Below, piece after piece: positions 35,334-47,072 of a stretch of 64,000 bases of DNA (the stretch's first letter is position 1; each line of letters begins with the position of its first letter). Source of the DNA: Calendula officinalis (Eukaryota > Streptophyta > Magnoliopsida > Asterales > Asteraceae); assembly GCA_963853835.1 (NCBI GenBank), contig OY970820.1, positions 44,986,907 through 45,050,906 on the forward strand, written 5' to 3'. A model generated the notes under the pieces. The model did not search any database. It worked only from the letters and a program-made list of their open reading frames with translations, and had not been told where the DNA came from. Position numbers and translations under genes: made by a program.

Positions 35334-35414
35334 TGTTCTTGCAGCTTCTATTAGGGTTCTGTTTCTTCTTTCAGCGACACCATTCTGTTGAGGTGTTCTA
35401 GCGGCTGAAAAGTT

Positions 35415-35840
35415 TTATGAGATCCCAACTTCTGAGCAGAAGTCTTCTAATGTACGATTTCTGAATTCAGTACCATTAATTGATCTCAGCTGCTTTACTC
35501 TTGACCCATTTAGAAGTTCCATCTTCTTGATGAATTTAATAATTTCATCAGCTGCATCACTTTTGTTACGAAGAAATATAACCCAAGTATATCGTGAGTA
35601 TTCATCAACGATAACAAGTGTATACTTCTTTCCACCTAGACTTTCAGTACTCATAGGACCAAAGAGATCCATATGAAGCATGTGCAGGCCGTTGTCGATG
35701 GAAAAACATTGCTTTGATTTGAAGGAGCTTTTATGTTGTTTGTCTTGTTCACAGGCTGAACAAAGCTTATCTTTTTCATACTTGATCTGTGGTAAGCCAT
35801 TCACTAGCTGTCCTCGGGACAACTTAGATATGTTTTTCAA
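35415..35840 (-). pseudogene. Sirevirus GAG pre-integrase and integrase core
   Basis: A 141-codon frame with CSACEQDKQHKSSFK (zinc region), HMDLFGPMSTESLGGKKY and VDEYSRYTWVIFL, the first half of the integrase core with the first catalytic Asp. The position of the second catalytic Asp reads SINGTEFRN, so Asp is replaced by Ile. The frame ends at 35415; the third catalytic residue region continues around 35334-35414 in disturbed sequence. Confidence 0.88.
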
Positions 35841-35946
35841 GTTTAAGTGAGATTCATGTCAAGTGTGTATACATGGTTGTTTCTTGGTGCTATAAGCACG
35901 ACTTTTACACTTTTATCTGTCACCGTTCCTCTGTACTTATTAAAGT

Positions 35947-36207
35947 TCACTGGAACTCTGCATCACATAGTTGGCTAATGCTAATTAAATTATGTTTCAG
36001 CACGTTCACATAACCAACTCTTGTGATCTTTATAGATCCATTTGAGATGGATCCATAGCCTTCAGTTGAGCCTCTACCATTATCACCAAAAATTACTTGA
36101 GGACCAGCACAAACTTCGAACTCTTGCAGCAGGGATTTGTATCCAGTCATATGTCTTGAGCAACCACTGTCTAGGTACCAGACGTGCTTGATTTGATCAC
36201 CCTGCAC
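35947..36207 (-). pseudogene. Sirevirus protease
   Basis: An 86-codon frame with VWYLDSGCSRHMTGYK, holding the Asp-Ser-Gly aspartyl protease triplet, and the VIFGDNGRGSTEGYGSI flap region characteristic of Sirevirus polyproteins. A stop separates it from gag and a frame break separates it from integrase. Confidence 0.88.
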
Positions 36208-36222
36208 ACAAGTTTAAGAGAG

Positions 36223-38638
36223 TTAGTTCTTTTTGGGAACCCACACCTCTGTGGGTCCTTGAGATTTCTTGCTGGAACTCACAGGGGTTGGGGTCTTAAT
36301 GGACTCACAAGCTGAAGTTGGAGAGGGTCTGAAGCTTGGGTTGTCACACTCGCTTGCCATATGTCCACGATCACCACACTTATAACATTTTCTGTTCTTT
36401 TGAAGTGGAGTGAAAGGCGAGGCAGTGGGGCTGGGTACTGGACCCAAAATCCCTTTCTGACTATCTGAGATAGTCAGATTCTGCATGAGTGATGTCAGCT
36501 TGTTGACCTTTCCTTTCAGCCGTTTGACAGACACGGCTGAAGAAGGACTTGGAGTGTTTTTAGAAACACTTTTACCTTTGTTCTTTGCAGCTCGAGTACG
36601 AACTCCAACTGGCTCACCCTTGAAGGGCGTAAGAACAGCTTTCTTTCATCCTGACTTGTTAGTCTTCTTCTGAGGTCTAGCTGAAGTAGAAGGCGGTGAA
36701 CCCAAGATAGACTTACTTGGTTCAACAATGACTACTGTGGGAGTCCTAACAACTATGGCAGAGGAATCAGCTGAGGACTCTTCTCCAGTAGTTTCAGAAC
36801 GTTCTTCTGTGGACATCTGAGTAGCATAGGTTTTGGTAGACTTAACAAAGCAACCAAAAACCAACTCTTCAGCTGGCACAGAAGCATCAGTTGTTGAGTA
36901 GTACGGATCATCCGTACTGATGTCAGGTACATCAGCTGCAACAAGGAAATTTCCTCCTAACACAGCTTGTACTTGACTAGGAATCTGTGAGTTGACACAC
37001 TCACTCACACGTTTGGATGATCGAGACCATGATTCACAAATCTTTTTAATTGCTTCCAGTTCTTTAACTTTTTCATTAAGATCGTGTTGAAGAAATGAGT
37101 TTATAAATTTTGTTTCAGCTAGTTCTGCTTTTAAAGTTTTGTGATCAATTAATCTTTCTTTTAAAAATGCGTTTTCACGAAGAATAGCACTGTGTTTATC
37201 CAAACATTCACCTTTCAGCTGATTAATGAAGTGCAAGTCATAGATAATGGAATCAACAATATTGTTGGCTTCAGAAGCCTCAGCAGAGGTTAGAGAAAAT
37301 ACCTTTTGTGAACTATGTTGTCCCATTGATATGAACCAACATCATCAGCTGTAATACTTTCATCAGCACGAGCCATCAAACACATTGTGGCCATTGGTTC
37401 ATCATCATCAGAAGAGTTGTCACCAGGTCAGCCCAGTCGTGAGTTTCAGCTACTAGAAACTTGTCAGGAATTTTGCCTTCAAGTGCCTTCTTTTCTTCTA
37501 GGATATTTTTGGTGAAGGCTTATAGCTTTTTGTATTTTTCTTCAATGGACTCACCACTTCAAGAGGATGAACTAGCTTTCTTTTGCTTGCAGTCGTTAGC
37601 ATAGTGTCCCTTCTTGTTGCAGTTTTAGCACGTTATCTCAGAGATATCATGTGTATTTCCAGAGGATCTGGAAGGTACAACTGATGAGATAGGTCTGCTG
37701 CTTGAGCCTCTAGCTGAGGAGCCCGATTTGCCTTTGAAAATTTTTCTATTTTTGACAAGTAGGGCAAGCTCAGTTATAAGGGCTTCATTATCTTCGTCTT
37801 CATCGATCTCTTCGATGCTGACCTCAGGTATGTTGAACAGATCAACAGTTGAGGTTTTGCCAGCTTCATCAACTGAGAGAGGATATTCAATTCTGCTGGG
37901 TTTGTTTAGAGAAACAAGAGCAGCTGAGGATCCTAAGGAGCTCACTTTAGAGTCCTTTGGAGGTTGAAATTTGTTGAGTACAGTTCTCTTATGGCTTAGA
38001 AACATGCCATAGAGAGAGGAAAGAGTGTAATCTTTTAACGTGGGAGATGTACTCATGCAAGTTATAATGGTAGCCCATTTAGAGGGAAGATCTGCCATAA
38101 ACTTACACATTTTGGACATATCGTCTTTTTCAACCCCATGAGACTTTAGCTCATTTAATAGAATGTTATAACGGTTGAATGTTTGAGCTATTGTCTCACT
38201 AGGTTTGGCTTTAAACAACTCGTAGTCGTGAATGAGCATGTTTTAGTTGTGTTCACGCACAACGGATGTGCCTTCATACACTTCAGCCAACCTTTCCCAC
38301 ATCTCTTTGTCTGAGTCACAAAATTGAATATTGTGATACAGTTCATCACCAATTGCTTGAAAAAGCATATCCCTTCCTTTGTTCTCAAGATGAACAAGAC
38401 GTTTTTCAGCGTCTGTCCATTGAGCTTCAGATTTCACAACATAGTGTTCTGGTATTTCGGGGGTACCAGGGATAAGGGTTTTGGGAATGTATTTTCCTAT
38501 CATTATATTGACTTGAAGTTTTTGTTGATAGGTAACCATGTTGGATAACATACGAGTTTTCCACATGGGGTAGTTGGTTTGAGTGAGTTTGGGAGGTTTT
38601 CCAGATGATGGAAGATCGGATGTTGTAGGTTCAGCCAT
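36223..38638 (-). pseudogene. Sirevirus gag, long form with two zinc knuckles
   Basis: The ATG at 38638 begins MAEPTTSDLP. The DUF4219/UBN2 gag core covers 38638-37640 with KLTQTNYPMWKTRM and ETIAQTFNRYNILLNEL; TAA at 38243-38245 breaks it. A first CCHC knuckle (near 37575-37640) is broken by a stop at 37625-37627. Then come a long helical region (36646-37326, with LKAELAETKFINSFLQHDL) and a second knuckle CYKCGDRGHMASEC near 36350-36395. The second, C-terminal knuckle and the long helical extension are typical of Sirevirus gag. At least two frame changes lie between these parts. Confidence 0.88.
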
Positions 38639-38670
38639 AACAGATGCTCAAAGTTGATGGAAAACAACTA

Positions 38671-38682
38671 TGACACTTGCTC
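38671..38682 (-). other. Primer-binding site of the Sirevirus, variant
   Basis: The - strand reads TGGTATAAGAGC, one mismatch from the initiator tRNA-Met complement TGGTATCAGAGC. It lies ten bases inside the 5' LTR. Confidence 0.85.
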
Positions 38683-38692
38683 TTATACCAGT

Positions 38693-39014
38693 TGTTGGAT
38701 CCCAACAACACAAATGTGTTGCATTATGACAACTAAAGACCATAAGATAAAGAACACACAAGATTTCAATGATTAAGAGTTTATTAAACAACTTAATACA
38801 GTACAAAGTTTGCGGAAATAGATAGTACACACTAACTAAAACTCTATACTTGAAGTGACACTTTTGCTCGCTCAAACTAGAAGACAATGCAAGGAGAGTT
38901 ATATCAGCTGATACAAACAGATGATATTAAATGCCTTAGTAATAACTATGGAAGAGTTAATACCAGACAATAACAAACTCTCTGAGAATGTTCTTGTGCT
39001 ATGAATGTTAAAAG
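38693..39014 (-). repeat. 5' LTR of the Sirevirus, inner part
   Basis: It matches 27128-27450 of the 3' LTR with scattered substitutions, up to 'gttaaaag', where Copia-4 is inserted. The outer part resumes at 46437. Confidence 0.9.
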
Positions 39015-39676
39015 TGTTGGAATATGCTTCACGCGTATAACATATAGTTATATGGCTAGTTGTTTGTGAGCCTAAAGGGTCACACACTTAAACACTAAAC
39101 ACCATTATATAATTAGTGTAATTAGTGTAATTACATTAATTATTAATATATAAAAGCTTCATGCTTGTATATAATAAGTTTAATATTAATTGTTAATATT
39201 GAAACTTTATTATGAGCAAACTAGAAGAAACAAATAATAAGGGACTAGAGTGAAAATAGAAGTATGGTTTATGGAAATCTTTAATGGGTCTTTATGGCAC
39301 AATTATGTGTGATGAATGAGTCCATAAACACTCCCTTGACCCCTCTCTTGGACGTGCACCATAACACACACAAGAAGGTGTTTTTGTTTTCTTCCTATTT
39401 TTGCTCTCAAGAATCAAGGACTAGCATCCTCCTTTGGTGTTCTTGAAGTGTTGTGTGGACTTTCTTTTAGAGGTATTCTAATTGAATACTTGGTTTCAAT
39501 CCATCACCAACTCCATCCGAATACACAATAATCAAAGGCAACTAGGGTATGAATTCTTATACCATTCTCTTTGATTTTCTTATAGTTTAATTGTATGATT
39601 GATATCAAGATCCGTTCATGGTGATTAAATCTTTCCGCTGCGTTTTGTTACTTGTAATAACCGAAAATCACCATTA
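39015..39676 (+). repeat. 5' LTR of Copia-4
   Basis: 662 bp, beginning TGTTGGAATATGC and containing 'cctaaagggtcacacactta' near the start. Confidence 0.93.
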
Positions 39677-41640
39677 GTGGTATCATGAGTCATTATATTA
39701 ATCATATAATTAGCTAGATTTTGTGAAAAGTGGCAAAAATCAATCGTTTTTGTGTTTTTAAAATTCCGATCGGACAAAAACAAAAACCCTACGGGTTTTT
39801 TATTTTAATATTCGGATTTTTATAAAAATGTGGGTTAAAATATGGTATTTTTGGAACCCTATTGTCACTTGTTACAAAATCATATCAAAAAATTAATCTT
39901 GTTATTGTATTTTTTGATTATTTGGCTTGGAATTTAATTTTTAATTCCATTTTGTTGATATGGCAAAACATGTATTTTTGCCATATCCCAAGCCAAAGCC
40001 TTGTCAATTGTTGCTTGTTTGTGCAAACCGATGAAAGCCTAGACCATTTGTGAATGAATGTGGTTGATGTTTGGTTGTTTGGTTGTTTGGGAAAAGCCTT
40101 GTTTTTTTTTTTGGCTTAATTGTTGTAATTTGTTTCATTTATTTTTCTTTTATTTTTGGTGCCATTTTTGGGGCAATTTGTAATGTAAAAGTAATAGAAT
40201 AGATTGTATTTATTTTATCTTTTTATTGTAAATTGTTGACAAAAAATATTGAGGACTAATGAAGAAAACAACAAATTTCCGTCACAAAAGCGAGGGCTGT
40301 GCGAAAACAGGTTTTCCAGAGGCATACGGACTCCGTTTTGGGCGATTCAAAAGCCTAAAATGCTTGCAAAGTCGTGGGCTACAACTTTTTAGAAGGCCGG
40401 GAAGACCAACGAAGACTCCTTCAGTGACTTTTCGGGCTTCAAAGTCTGCTGGAATTTTCTGGCAGATTACACTTTTTCACAATTTTGGGTTCTACTTGCT
40501 CAAGAATGTCTTGGAGCAAGTGGGAGCCCATTGGGTTTATGTAGGCCCGTTTGGGTTCATGTTGGCCCGTCCCCTAGTTTGACCTTTCGGTCCGTCGTGA
40601 TGACTCACGTGACCGAACCTAGGATTTCATCGGTTGAGGTTTGCACAAAATTTGTTGCATGTTTTATTTATGTTTGTGGTTGTTTTCTTTTCCTATTAGA
40701 TACAAGTAAATAAAACAATTAAAAATGGTTTTTTGACACAAACATTAAAACATCCAAACATTTAATCATCAATAATTACTAGTTAATCATTGATGATTAA
40801 ACCTTTAATCTAAAATTGTTTTGAGATTAAACTAAGTTTAAATATGATTTGAAACTTAAAATAATAGTTAATCATTGATGATTAAACCTTTAATCTAAAA
40901 TTGTTTTGAGATTAAACTAAGTTTAAATACGATTTGAAACTTAAACCTTAATAATCGTTAAATGTTTTTACCTTTTATTAAACGACTTATGAAGTGATAT
41001 GAATGAAGTACATGATTCATTCATATCTTAATAAAATTTTATTAATTAAAATTTAACATACCTAAAATTTAAGTCACGCCGTCCAATCGGTTGTAAATCA
41101 CTTGCTTCTATTTTTGAATTCACGTGAGACGTGGTTTGAATCTAGATCCGAGGTCATTATTCTCTACGCGTGAGACCTAGAGCTATTTTGACATGATTTC
41201 ACATTGGATGACTTAATCGAGTTAACGGTGAGACCTTGACTCGAGGCGACGATGCGACAAACATGCCACTTGACCCTAGATGCTTGTTCACTAGGTGCCA
41301 TGAAGTCCCATACCTCTAAGAGTTGCACTTGTAATGCAATTGTTGATCGTCACCTACCTATTGGATCTATCACCTCTAGCAGATCAACTGATGCGGTGAT
41401 AGAAGCTCAATGGGATCTTAGCTTTTAATTAAAATTAATTGGGTAGTTAATTGATTAAAAGAAATTATTATTGAAAATACTATTTTTTGAACTTTGGTTG
41501 TTATACAGATAACAACAACATCAAAACCTAAGTATCTCCACTCAAAAATCAGTTCTTGAAAACTGAAACTGACTAATATCAACTTTATCTTCTGGTATCG
41601 AATTCTAAGGATTGTCCTTAGAGATGAGAAAGTTGATACA
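39677..41640 (+). other. Untranslated leader of Copia-4
   Basis: Nearly 2 kb between the primer site and the gag remnant, AT-rich, with no gene supported. It contains an 85-bp tandem duplication at 40780-40949. Confidence 0.7.
40780..40949 (+). repeat. 85-bp tandem duplication
   Basis: Two adjacent copies (40780-40864 and 40865-40949) starting 'tagttaatcattgatgatta'. They differ by a single substitution in the body (tatg versus tacg) and at the very end. They lie in the Copia-4 leader. Confidence 0.88.
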
Positions 41641-41649
41641 CCTATAAGA

Positions 41650-42340
41650 GGCCTTACCTGAGGCACCTCCTGTCAGTGATTCTGCTGCTGTTCGTCAAGC
41701 CTTTACCGAAACGTTTAACGAACACCAAGAAGTTGCTACTCATATGCTTGTGAGCATGAACCCCGAGATTCGAAAGTACTTCGAGGAACTCACAGCATAT
41801 GACATGATAAGCGAGTTGAAAATGATATTTCAACAAAAGGCAGAACTTGAACTGTTCAAAACAGTTAAAGCATTCCATGCTTGCAATCAGGAGGACGGCC
41901 AATCAGTTAGCACTTACATCTTGAATATGCAATGCTATCTTGATCCAATGGAACGTCTTGGTTACCCCTTACCACAAGTTCTTGGAATGAGCTTGATTCT
42001 TACCTCACTATCCAAGGACTATGACCAGTTTGAAAAGTGTTTTAAAAGTACATAGCATGGGGAAGACAGTCGTTGAACATGCTATGGTAAAACTGGTTGA
42101 GCAAGGGTTACCCAATACTTTTCTTGCAATCAGGGAAGGTAAACCGCAAGCACAAGGCAAGAGTCTAGGTAAGGGTAAGCTAGTTTACTTTTCCAAACCT
42201 ACGATTCCCCCACCTGCTAAAAAGGAGCACCCTGCAAAGGATATTTCTTGCCATCATTGCGATGAAACTGGCCATTGAAGGAGGAATTGTCCTGCCTACG
42301 TGGCAGAGTTGATGAAGGACAAATGTGTTCTAGTTAGCAC
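41650..42340 (+). pseudogene. Copia-4 gag remnant
   Basis: The frame at 41744-42055 reads MNPEIRKYFEELTAYDMISEL and LGYPLPQVLGMSLILTSL, similar in layout to Copia-2 gag. After a frame change a basic segment follows, and the zinc knuckle near 42250-42290 reads CHHCDETGH followed by an in-frame TGA, so the last cysteine is cut off. The N-terminal third of gag is not recognisable. Confidence 0.82.
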
Positions 42341-42379
42341 ATTAGGTATCTTCATTATAGAACTCTATACTTTTCGTGA

Positions 42380-44940
42380 TAAATCTTGAGTGTATGACAC
42401 TAGTTGTGGAACTCACATTTACACAAATGTGCAAAATTGAATGTGAAGTAGAAAGCTAAATGAATGGAAGCTGTGATCTTATCCTTCCTAATGCGTTAAT
42501 TATTGTTTTGAACAATTATCAATTATGCATTGTTTAGCTTTATCGTTTGTTGAATAATGGATTATGATATTTTGTTTTATGAAAAATAACATTTTTTATA
42601 ACTATTCATTGTAATAGTATGTTTGAAATTAATATGCATGATCCTAATTCAAACGATAGTTCTATATACAAATGTAGCACTCAAGAATCCAAATTGGTTT
42701 GGATTCTACTTACCTAGATCATCGTCATCTTTTCCACATAAACAAGAAACGCATTTTGATACTAAAACTCGACGGGCTTCTTTACAAATGATTATGAATC
42801 ATTTAAAATGCCTCTCTTGTAGATTATGGAAAGATAACAAGAAAGCTTTTCTCCCAAGTTGGCGAAAGAGCTACAAATCTACTTGGACTCATACATACTG
42901 ATGTATGTGGCCCTTTTAGAACTAAGACTAGGGAAGGTGCCACCTACTTTCACTGATGATATCATTCGATGTGGTTATGTTTACTTGATTAAACATCAAC
43001 ATGGAAGCTTTAATGATATCAGTCGCTATGGTTATGTTTACTTGATTAGACATAAACATGAAATCTTTGAAACGTTCAAAGCTTTCTAAAGTAAAAGTAG
43101 AAAATCAACTTAGCAAGACAACAAAGGCTTTCAGTCCTGATTAAGGATGAAAGTACATGAGTCAAGAGTTTCCGGATCATCCCTCACATCGTGAGATTGT
43201 CTCACAATTCACTCTTTCATACACTCCACAAGATAATGGTACGTCTGGAAGGAGATATCGGACCCTGTATGACATGGTGCGATCTATGATGAGTCCTACT
43301 ACTCTTACACTATCCTTTTGAGGGGCATGCACTGAAGTCTGCTGCTCGAATACTTGATATGGTTCCGACCAAAAGGTTAAAAAGACACCATATGAGATAT
43401 GGCGTGGGAAAGTCCCTAATTTGTCTTACTTGAGGATCTGGGGTTGTGAGGATCTCGTGGAACGAGACATGCCGAACAAACTTGATCCCATATCTATCAA
43501 GTATATCTTCGATTACTATTTTACTTCCCAACTGAGAACAAATGGTTGTTACTCGGTATGCTGAGTTTCTTGAGAACAGTCTCATTTCACAAAGCAAGTG
43601 GGAGCACTATAGACTTTGACAAGATTCAAAGTGAAGATACACAACCTTCTGGTAACACTAGCAAATATCATTCTGAGGCTGGACATATAGATGTTGGACC
43701 ACAGGATGATGTTGTTCCCATTCATAGATCCGCAAGGACACTTCATGCACCTGAACGATATAGATTTATGTCGATGCTGAGGAGCAAGTTTAGAGGATCA
43801 TTATGAACCCCCTAACTATCAAGTTGCATTATCGAATTTTGAATTCGAAAAATGACTTGAAGCTATGAATGCGAAAATAAAATCCATGAGGGACAATCAA
43901 GTTTTGAACTTAGTTGATCTTTCTCAAAACAGTAAGACTGTTGACATGGATGAAAATATACACACCTATAAATCTCTCATAGTAGCAAAAGGTTACACTC
44001 AATCCTACTGGATTGACAATGATGAAACCTTCTCGCCTGTTACTAAAGACATTAGGATTCTTATAGCCAAAGTAGTGTACTATGACTATGAAATTTGGTT
44101 GATGATGAAATCAAAACGTTTGTTTCACCTAAAACCCAAACTGAGTATGTGTATATATGAAAGCTAGTGGGAGCGTTGTCGTTTCTCAAGTCATACATGT
44201 TGATGACATGTCACTCATGTGAAACAATATACCATGCTACAAGATGAAAATCCTGGCTTGAAAAATGTTTCGACATGATGGATTGTAGGGACACGACATA
44301 CATACTTGAAGTAAAGATCTATAATGATAGATCAAAGCGGTTAATTGGTTTAAGTCAAAGTGCTTACATTGACAAAATTCTAAATGGTTTAGAGTGGTAC
44401 TCCCAAACGAGGAAGTCCTCGTATGCCACACAATGTAAACTTGAGTGAGACTCAAGGACCTTCCACACCTGATGTGGTGAAGCGGATGAATGTAATCCCC
44501 TATGAATCGGCTATTACATTCATCATGTACGCTGTAAGAAGTACTAGGCCAAATGTAACGTCCTTAGGGGACCTTACTAGAAAATACCAACAGAATTCAT
44601 GAGAGAGTCACTGGATTGCTGTTAAGAACACATTGAAGTATTTTAAAGTACTGGATATATGTTTCTTGGTCATGGTGGAGATACTGAACTGAAACTAAGT
44701 ATACTTGCTATACTTATGTTGGTTTTGAAATAGGGCGTGATGACGATAGATCCTATTTACGAAGGTTCACTACATTCGAATGATTTATCGAGATATGTGA
44801 AATTCGTACACTTAAAGTTCAAACAGATAACTAACTAGCTGACGCTTTATCGAACTCAATGTCTTGTACCAAACATCTTGAATATGAATGGAACATTGGA
44901 CTTCGACAAGCTAGTAGTTTCATGTAAATCTGTTTTAGTA
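42380..44940 (+). pseudogene. Copia-4 pol remnants
   Basis: Short pieces in changing frames: protease-like VYDTSCGTHIYT near 42393-42430; integrase GYVYLIKH segments near 42970 and 43030, where a stretch of about 50-60 bp is duplicated; ERDMPNKLD and RSARTLHAPERY pieces; RT fragments with VAKGYTQSYWIDNDETFSP (near 43985) and VDDMS (near 44200); RNase H and TRP-like tail fragments to about 44930. No frame exceeds about 110 codons and no catalytic domain is complete. The element can only move with proteins from another copy. Confidence 0.85.
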
Positions 44941-45769
44941 TTTGGATAATGGAACTGTGAGCATTTTATATTGGAATAAATTGATATATTTGATATGATC
45001 GTTTTTATATGAATATCTACTGTGTTCTATATTTGCATGTTTATATCCTTGAATATTTACTGTGTTTTATATTCTAAATTGTCCATTGTCATATTGATAA
45101 TATGGGAATATTATTAAGACAAATCTGAGGGCATTGATGACATTATCTTAGTATGACTAAGGATGATGAAATCAAACTCACATGTTGTTCATATTGATGC
45201 ACAATTGGACTGACCCAACCTATGAGAAATCACTTCCTGGATTTATGTCACAAGTGAATCTCACAAAGGCTTTGTCACTTATCCTCTGACTTGAGATGCA
45301 AGTTGGTTTGTGTATGTATAGGGGCAAACTTTGATATGGTTAAACACTGACCTGAATAAGGCTGCTATAACAACCATTATCGGGTTTGTCATTAAGCATA
45401 TGACAGACACGTGCAGTCAACAAAGAATTTGTTCCTCCACGCATGTGGATTAGATACTACTGGGCCCCTCGATGATTTGAATAGATGTATGTGTGGCCAC
45501 ACCCAAAAGGTAATCAAGATGAATCTTGATTGGTTTTGGTAATCTACTTCAATGTATAGATCGAGAAACAGAATCGTTGAAATTTTAGATTGACATTTAT
45601 CCTTGTCTAAAATTCAACATAGTATCAGTAACAAAAGGATAACTGCTCGAAAACTTTGAACAAAGATTTTATGAAACTCCTCATGTACTTCTAGGGGCAT
45701 TGGCGGGTTGCTAGACTCTAACCTTTGCTTGTATAACTACTTGATGTTATCACGTGCGCAAGTGGGAGC
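44940..45769 (+). other. 3' untranslated part of Copia-4
   Basis: About 800 bp with no gene, ending in the purine tract CAAGTGGGAGC at 45759-45769. Confidence 0.7.
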
Positions 45770-46431
45770 TGTTGGAATATGCTTCACGCGTATAACATAT
45801 AGTTATATGGCTAGTTGTTTGTGAGCCTAAAGGGTCACACACTTAAACACTAAACACCATTATATAATTAGTGTAATTAGTGTAATTACATTAATTATTA
45901 ATATATAAAAGCTTCATGCTTGTATATAATAAGTTTAATATTAATTGTTAATATTGAAACTTTATTATGAGCAAACTAGAAGAAACAAATAATAAGGGAC
46001 TAGAGTGAAAATAGAAGTATGGTTTATGGAAATCTTTAATGGGTCTTTATGGCACAATTATGTGTGATGAATGAGTCCATAAACACTCCCTTGACCCCTC
46101 TCTTGGACGTGCACCATAACACACACAAGAAGGTGTTTTTGTTTTCTTCCTATTTTTGCTCTCAAGAATCAAGGACTAGCATCCTCCTTTGGTGTTCTTG
46201 AAGTGTTGTGTGGACTTTCTTTTAGAGGTATTCTAATTGAATACTTGGTTTCAATCCATCACCAACTCCATCCGAATACACAATAATCAAAGGCAACTAG
46301 GGTATGAATTCTTATACCATTCTCTTTGATTTTCTTATAGTTTAATTGTATGATTGATATCAAGATCCGTTCATGGTGATTAAATCTTTCCGCTGCGTTT
46401 TGTTACTTGTAATAACCGAAAATCACCATTA
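45770..46431 (+). repeat. 3' LTR of Copia-4
   Basis: 662 bp, same length and apparently the same sequence as the 5' LTR. Confidence 0.93.
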
Positions 46432-46436
46432 AAAAG

Positions 46437-47067
46437 GTGTGTGTAAATGCAAGCATTTACGTCTCTATATGTAGCCCAAGATCCATGTTCCTTTGTCCAC
46501 AAGTTAATCGACGTGTAAACATATCATTCGTCGATGTAGACTTGTCCACGGAAACATTTAATGCACTTGCATAGGTTATAGTCCCAAGTGTACTTTGTGC
46601 CAACTCCTTTTGCTACGTTTTATGAGCACAGTGAAAAGTTGTACTATGAGAGTACAAAAGTAGTTGACTTTCCGTTTACATGCTTGGAGGGACAAACGAT
46701 GATGTACTGACATATTATCTTCTATTCCAAAATAGAAGATCTTCATCGTTTTCTTCTTCTTTGAGTGGGAAAGGGAAATATTCAAAGTGTCAAGAACATT
46801 TCCATTAAGTCTTTATCTGCAGCAGGTACCATCAGCTGATTCCACAATCAGCTGGATGATCTTCTTCTTGTCTCTGTCCTTTGGCCATAGACTTCGAATG
46901 AACTCTCTTTTATAGCTGCTGATTTGACTTGATTCCTAGAGCTAAGTATGTACTCAGCTGAAGGTTTATTGCATATACTTGCTTCAGCTGAGATACATAC
47001 TTCAGCTGATATTATTTTTCTTAGCTATAGATCATAAAATCTTATTTACTTAGTCTAGGGACTAAGA
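46437..47067 (-). repeat. 5' LTR of the Sirevirus, outer part
   Basis: It resumes after Copia-4 with 'gtgtgtgtaaatgcaagc' and ends ACTAAGA at 47067, where ACTAACA is expected from the other LTR, so the terminal dinucleotide has mutated. GTAAT follows. Confidence 0.88.
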
Positions 47068-47072
47068 GTAAT

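Larger units (their letters stand above)
39015..46431 (+). mobile_element. Copia-4: element with identical LTRs and ruined coding region
   Basis: LTRs are at 39015-39676 and 45770-46431, both 662 bp, and no difference was found by eye. The target-site duplication AAAAG is at 39010-39014 and 46432-46436. A primer-like site TGGTATCATGAG is at 39678 and a purine tract CAAGTGGGAGC precedes the 3' LTR. LTR ends are TGTTGG...CCATTA, with TA instead of CA at the 3' end. The interior keeps only fragments of gag and pol. It is inserted in the Sirevirus 5' LTR and is therefore the youngest element of the nest. Confidence 0.94.
27128..47067 (-). mobile_element. Sirevirus (Ty1/copia, SIRE type) with env-like frames, itself interrupted
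   Basis: LTRs lie at 27128-28082 (3' LTR) and 38693-39014 + 46437-47067 (5' LTR); the element is on the - strand. The target-site duplication GTAAT is at 27123-27127 and 47068-47072. The order on the - strand is primer site, gag with two zinc knuckles, protease, integrase, RT, RNase H, then 5 kb with two long env-like frames before the polypurine tract. Extra frames after RNase H and a long gag are hallmarks of Sireviruses. Many nonsense codons and frameshifts show it is dead. A 7.4-kb Copia element lies in its 5' LTR. Confidence 0.93.

Noticed and set aside
40259..40582. 107-codon frame in the Copia-4 leader
   Set aside because: It lies in the untranslated leader before gag, with no known domain and no support from a second copy.
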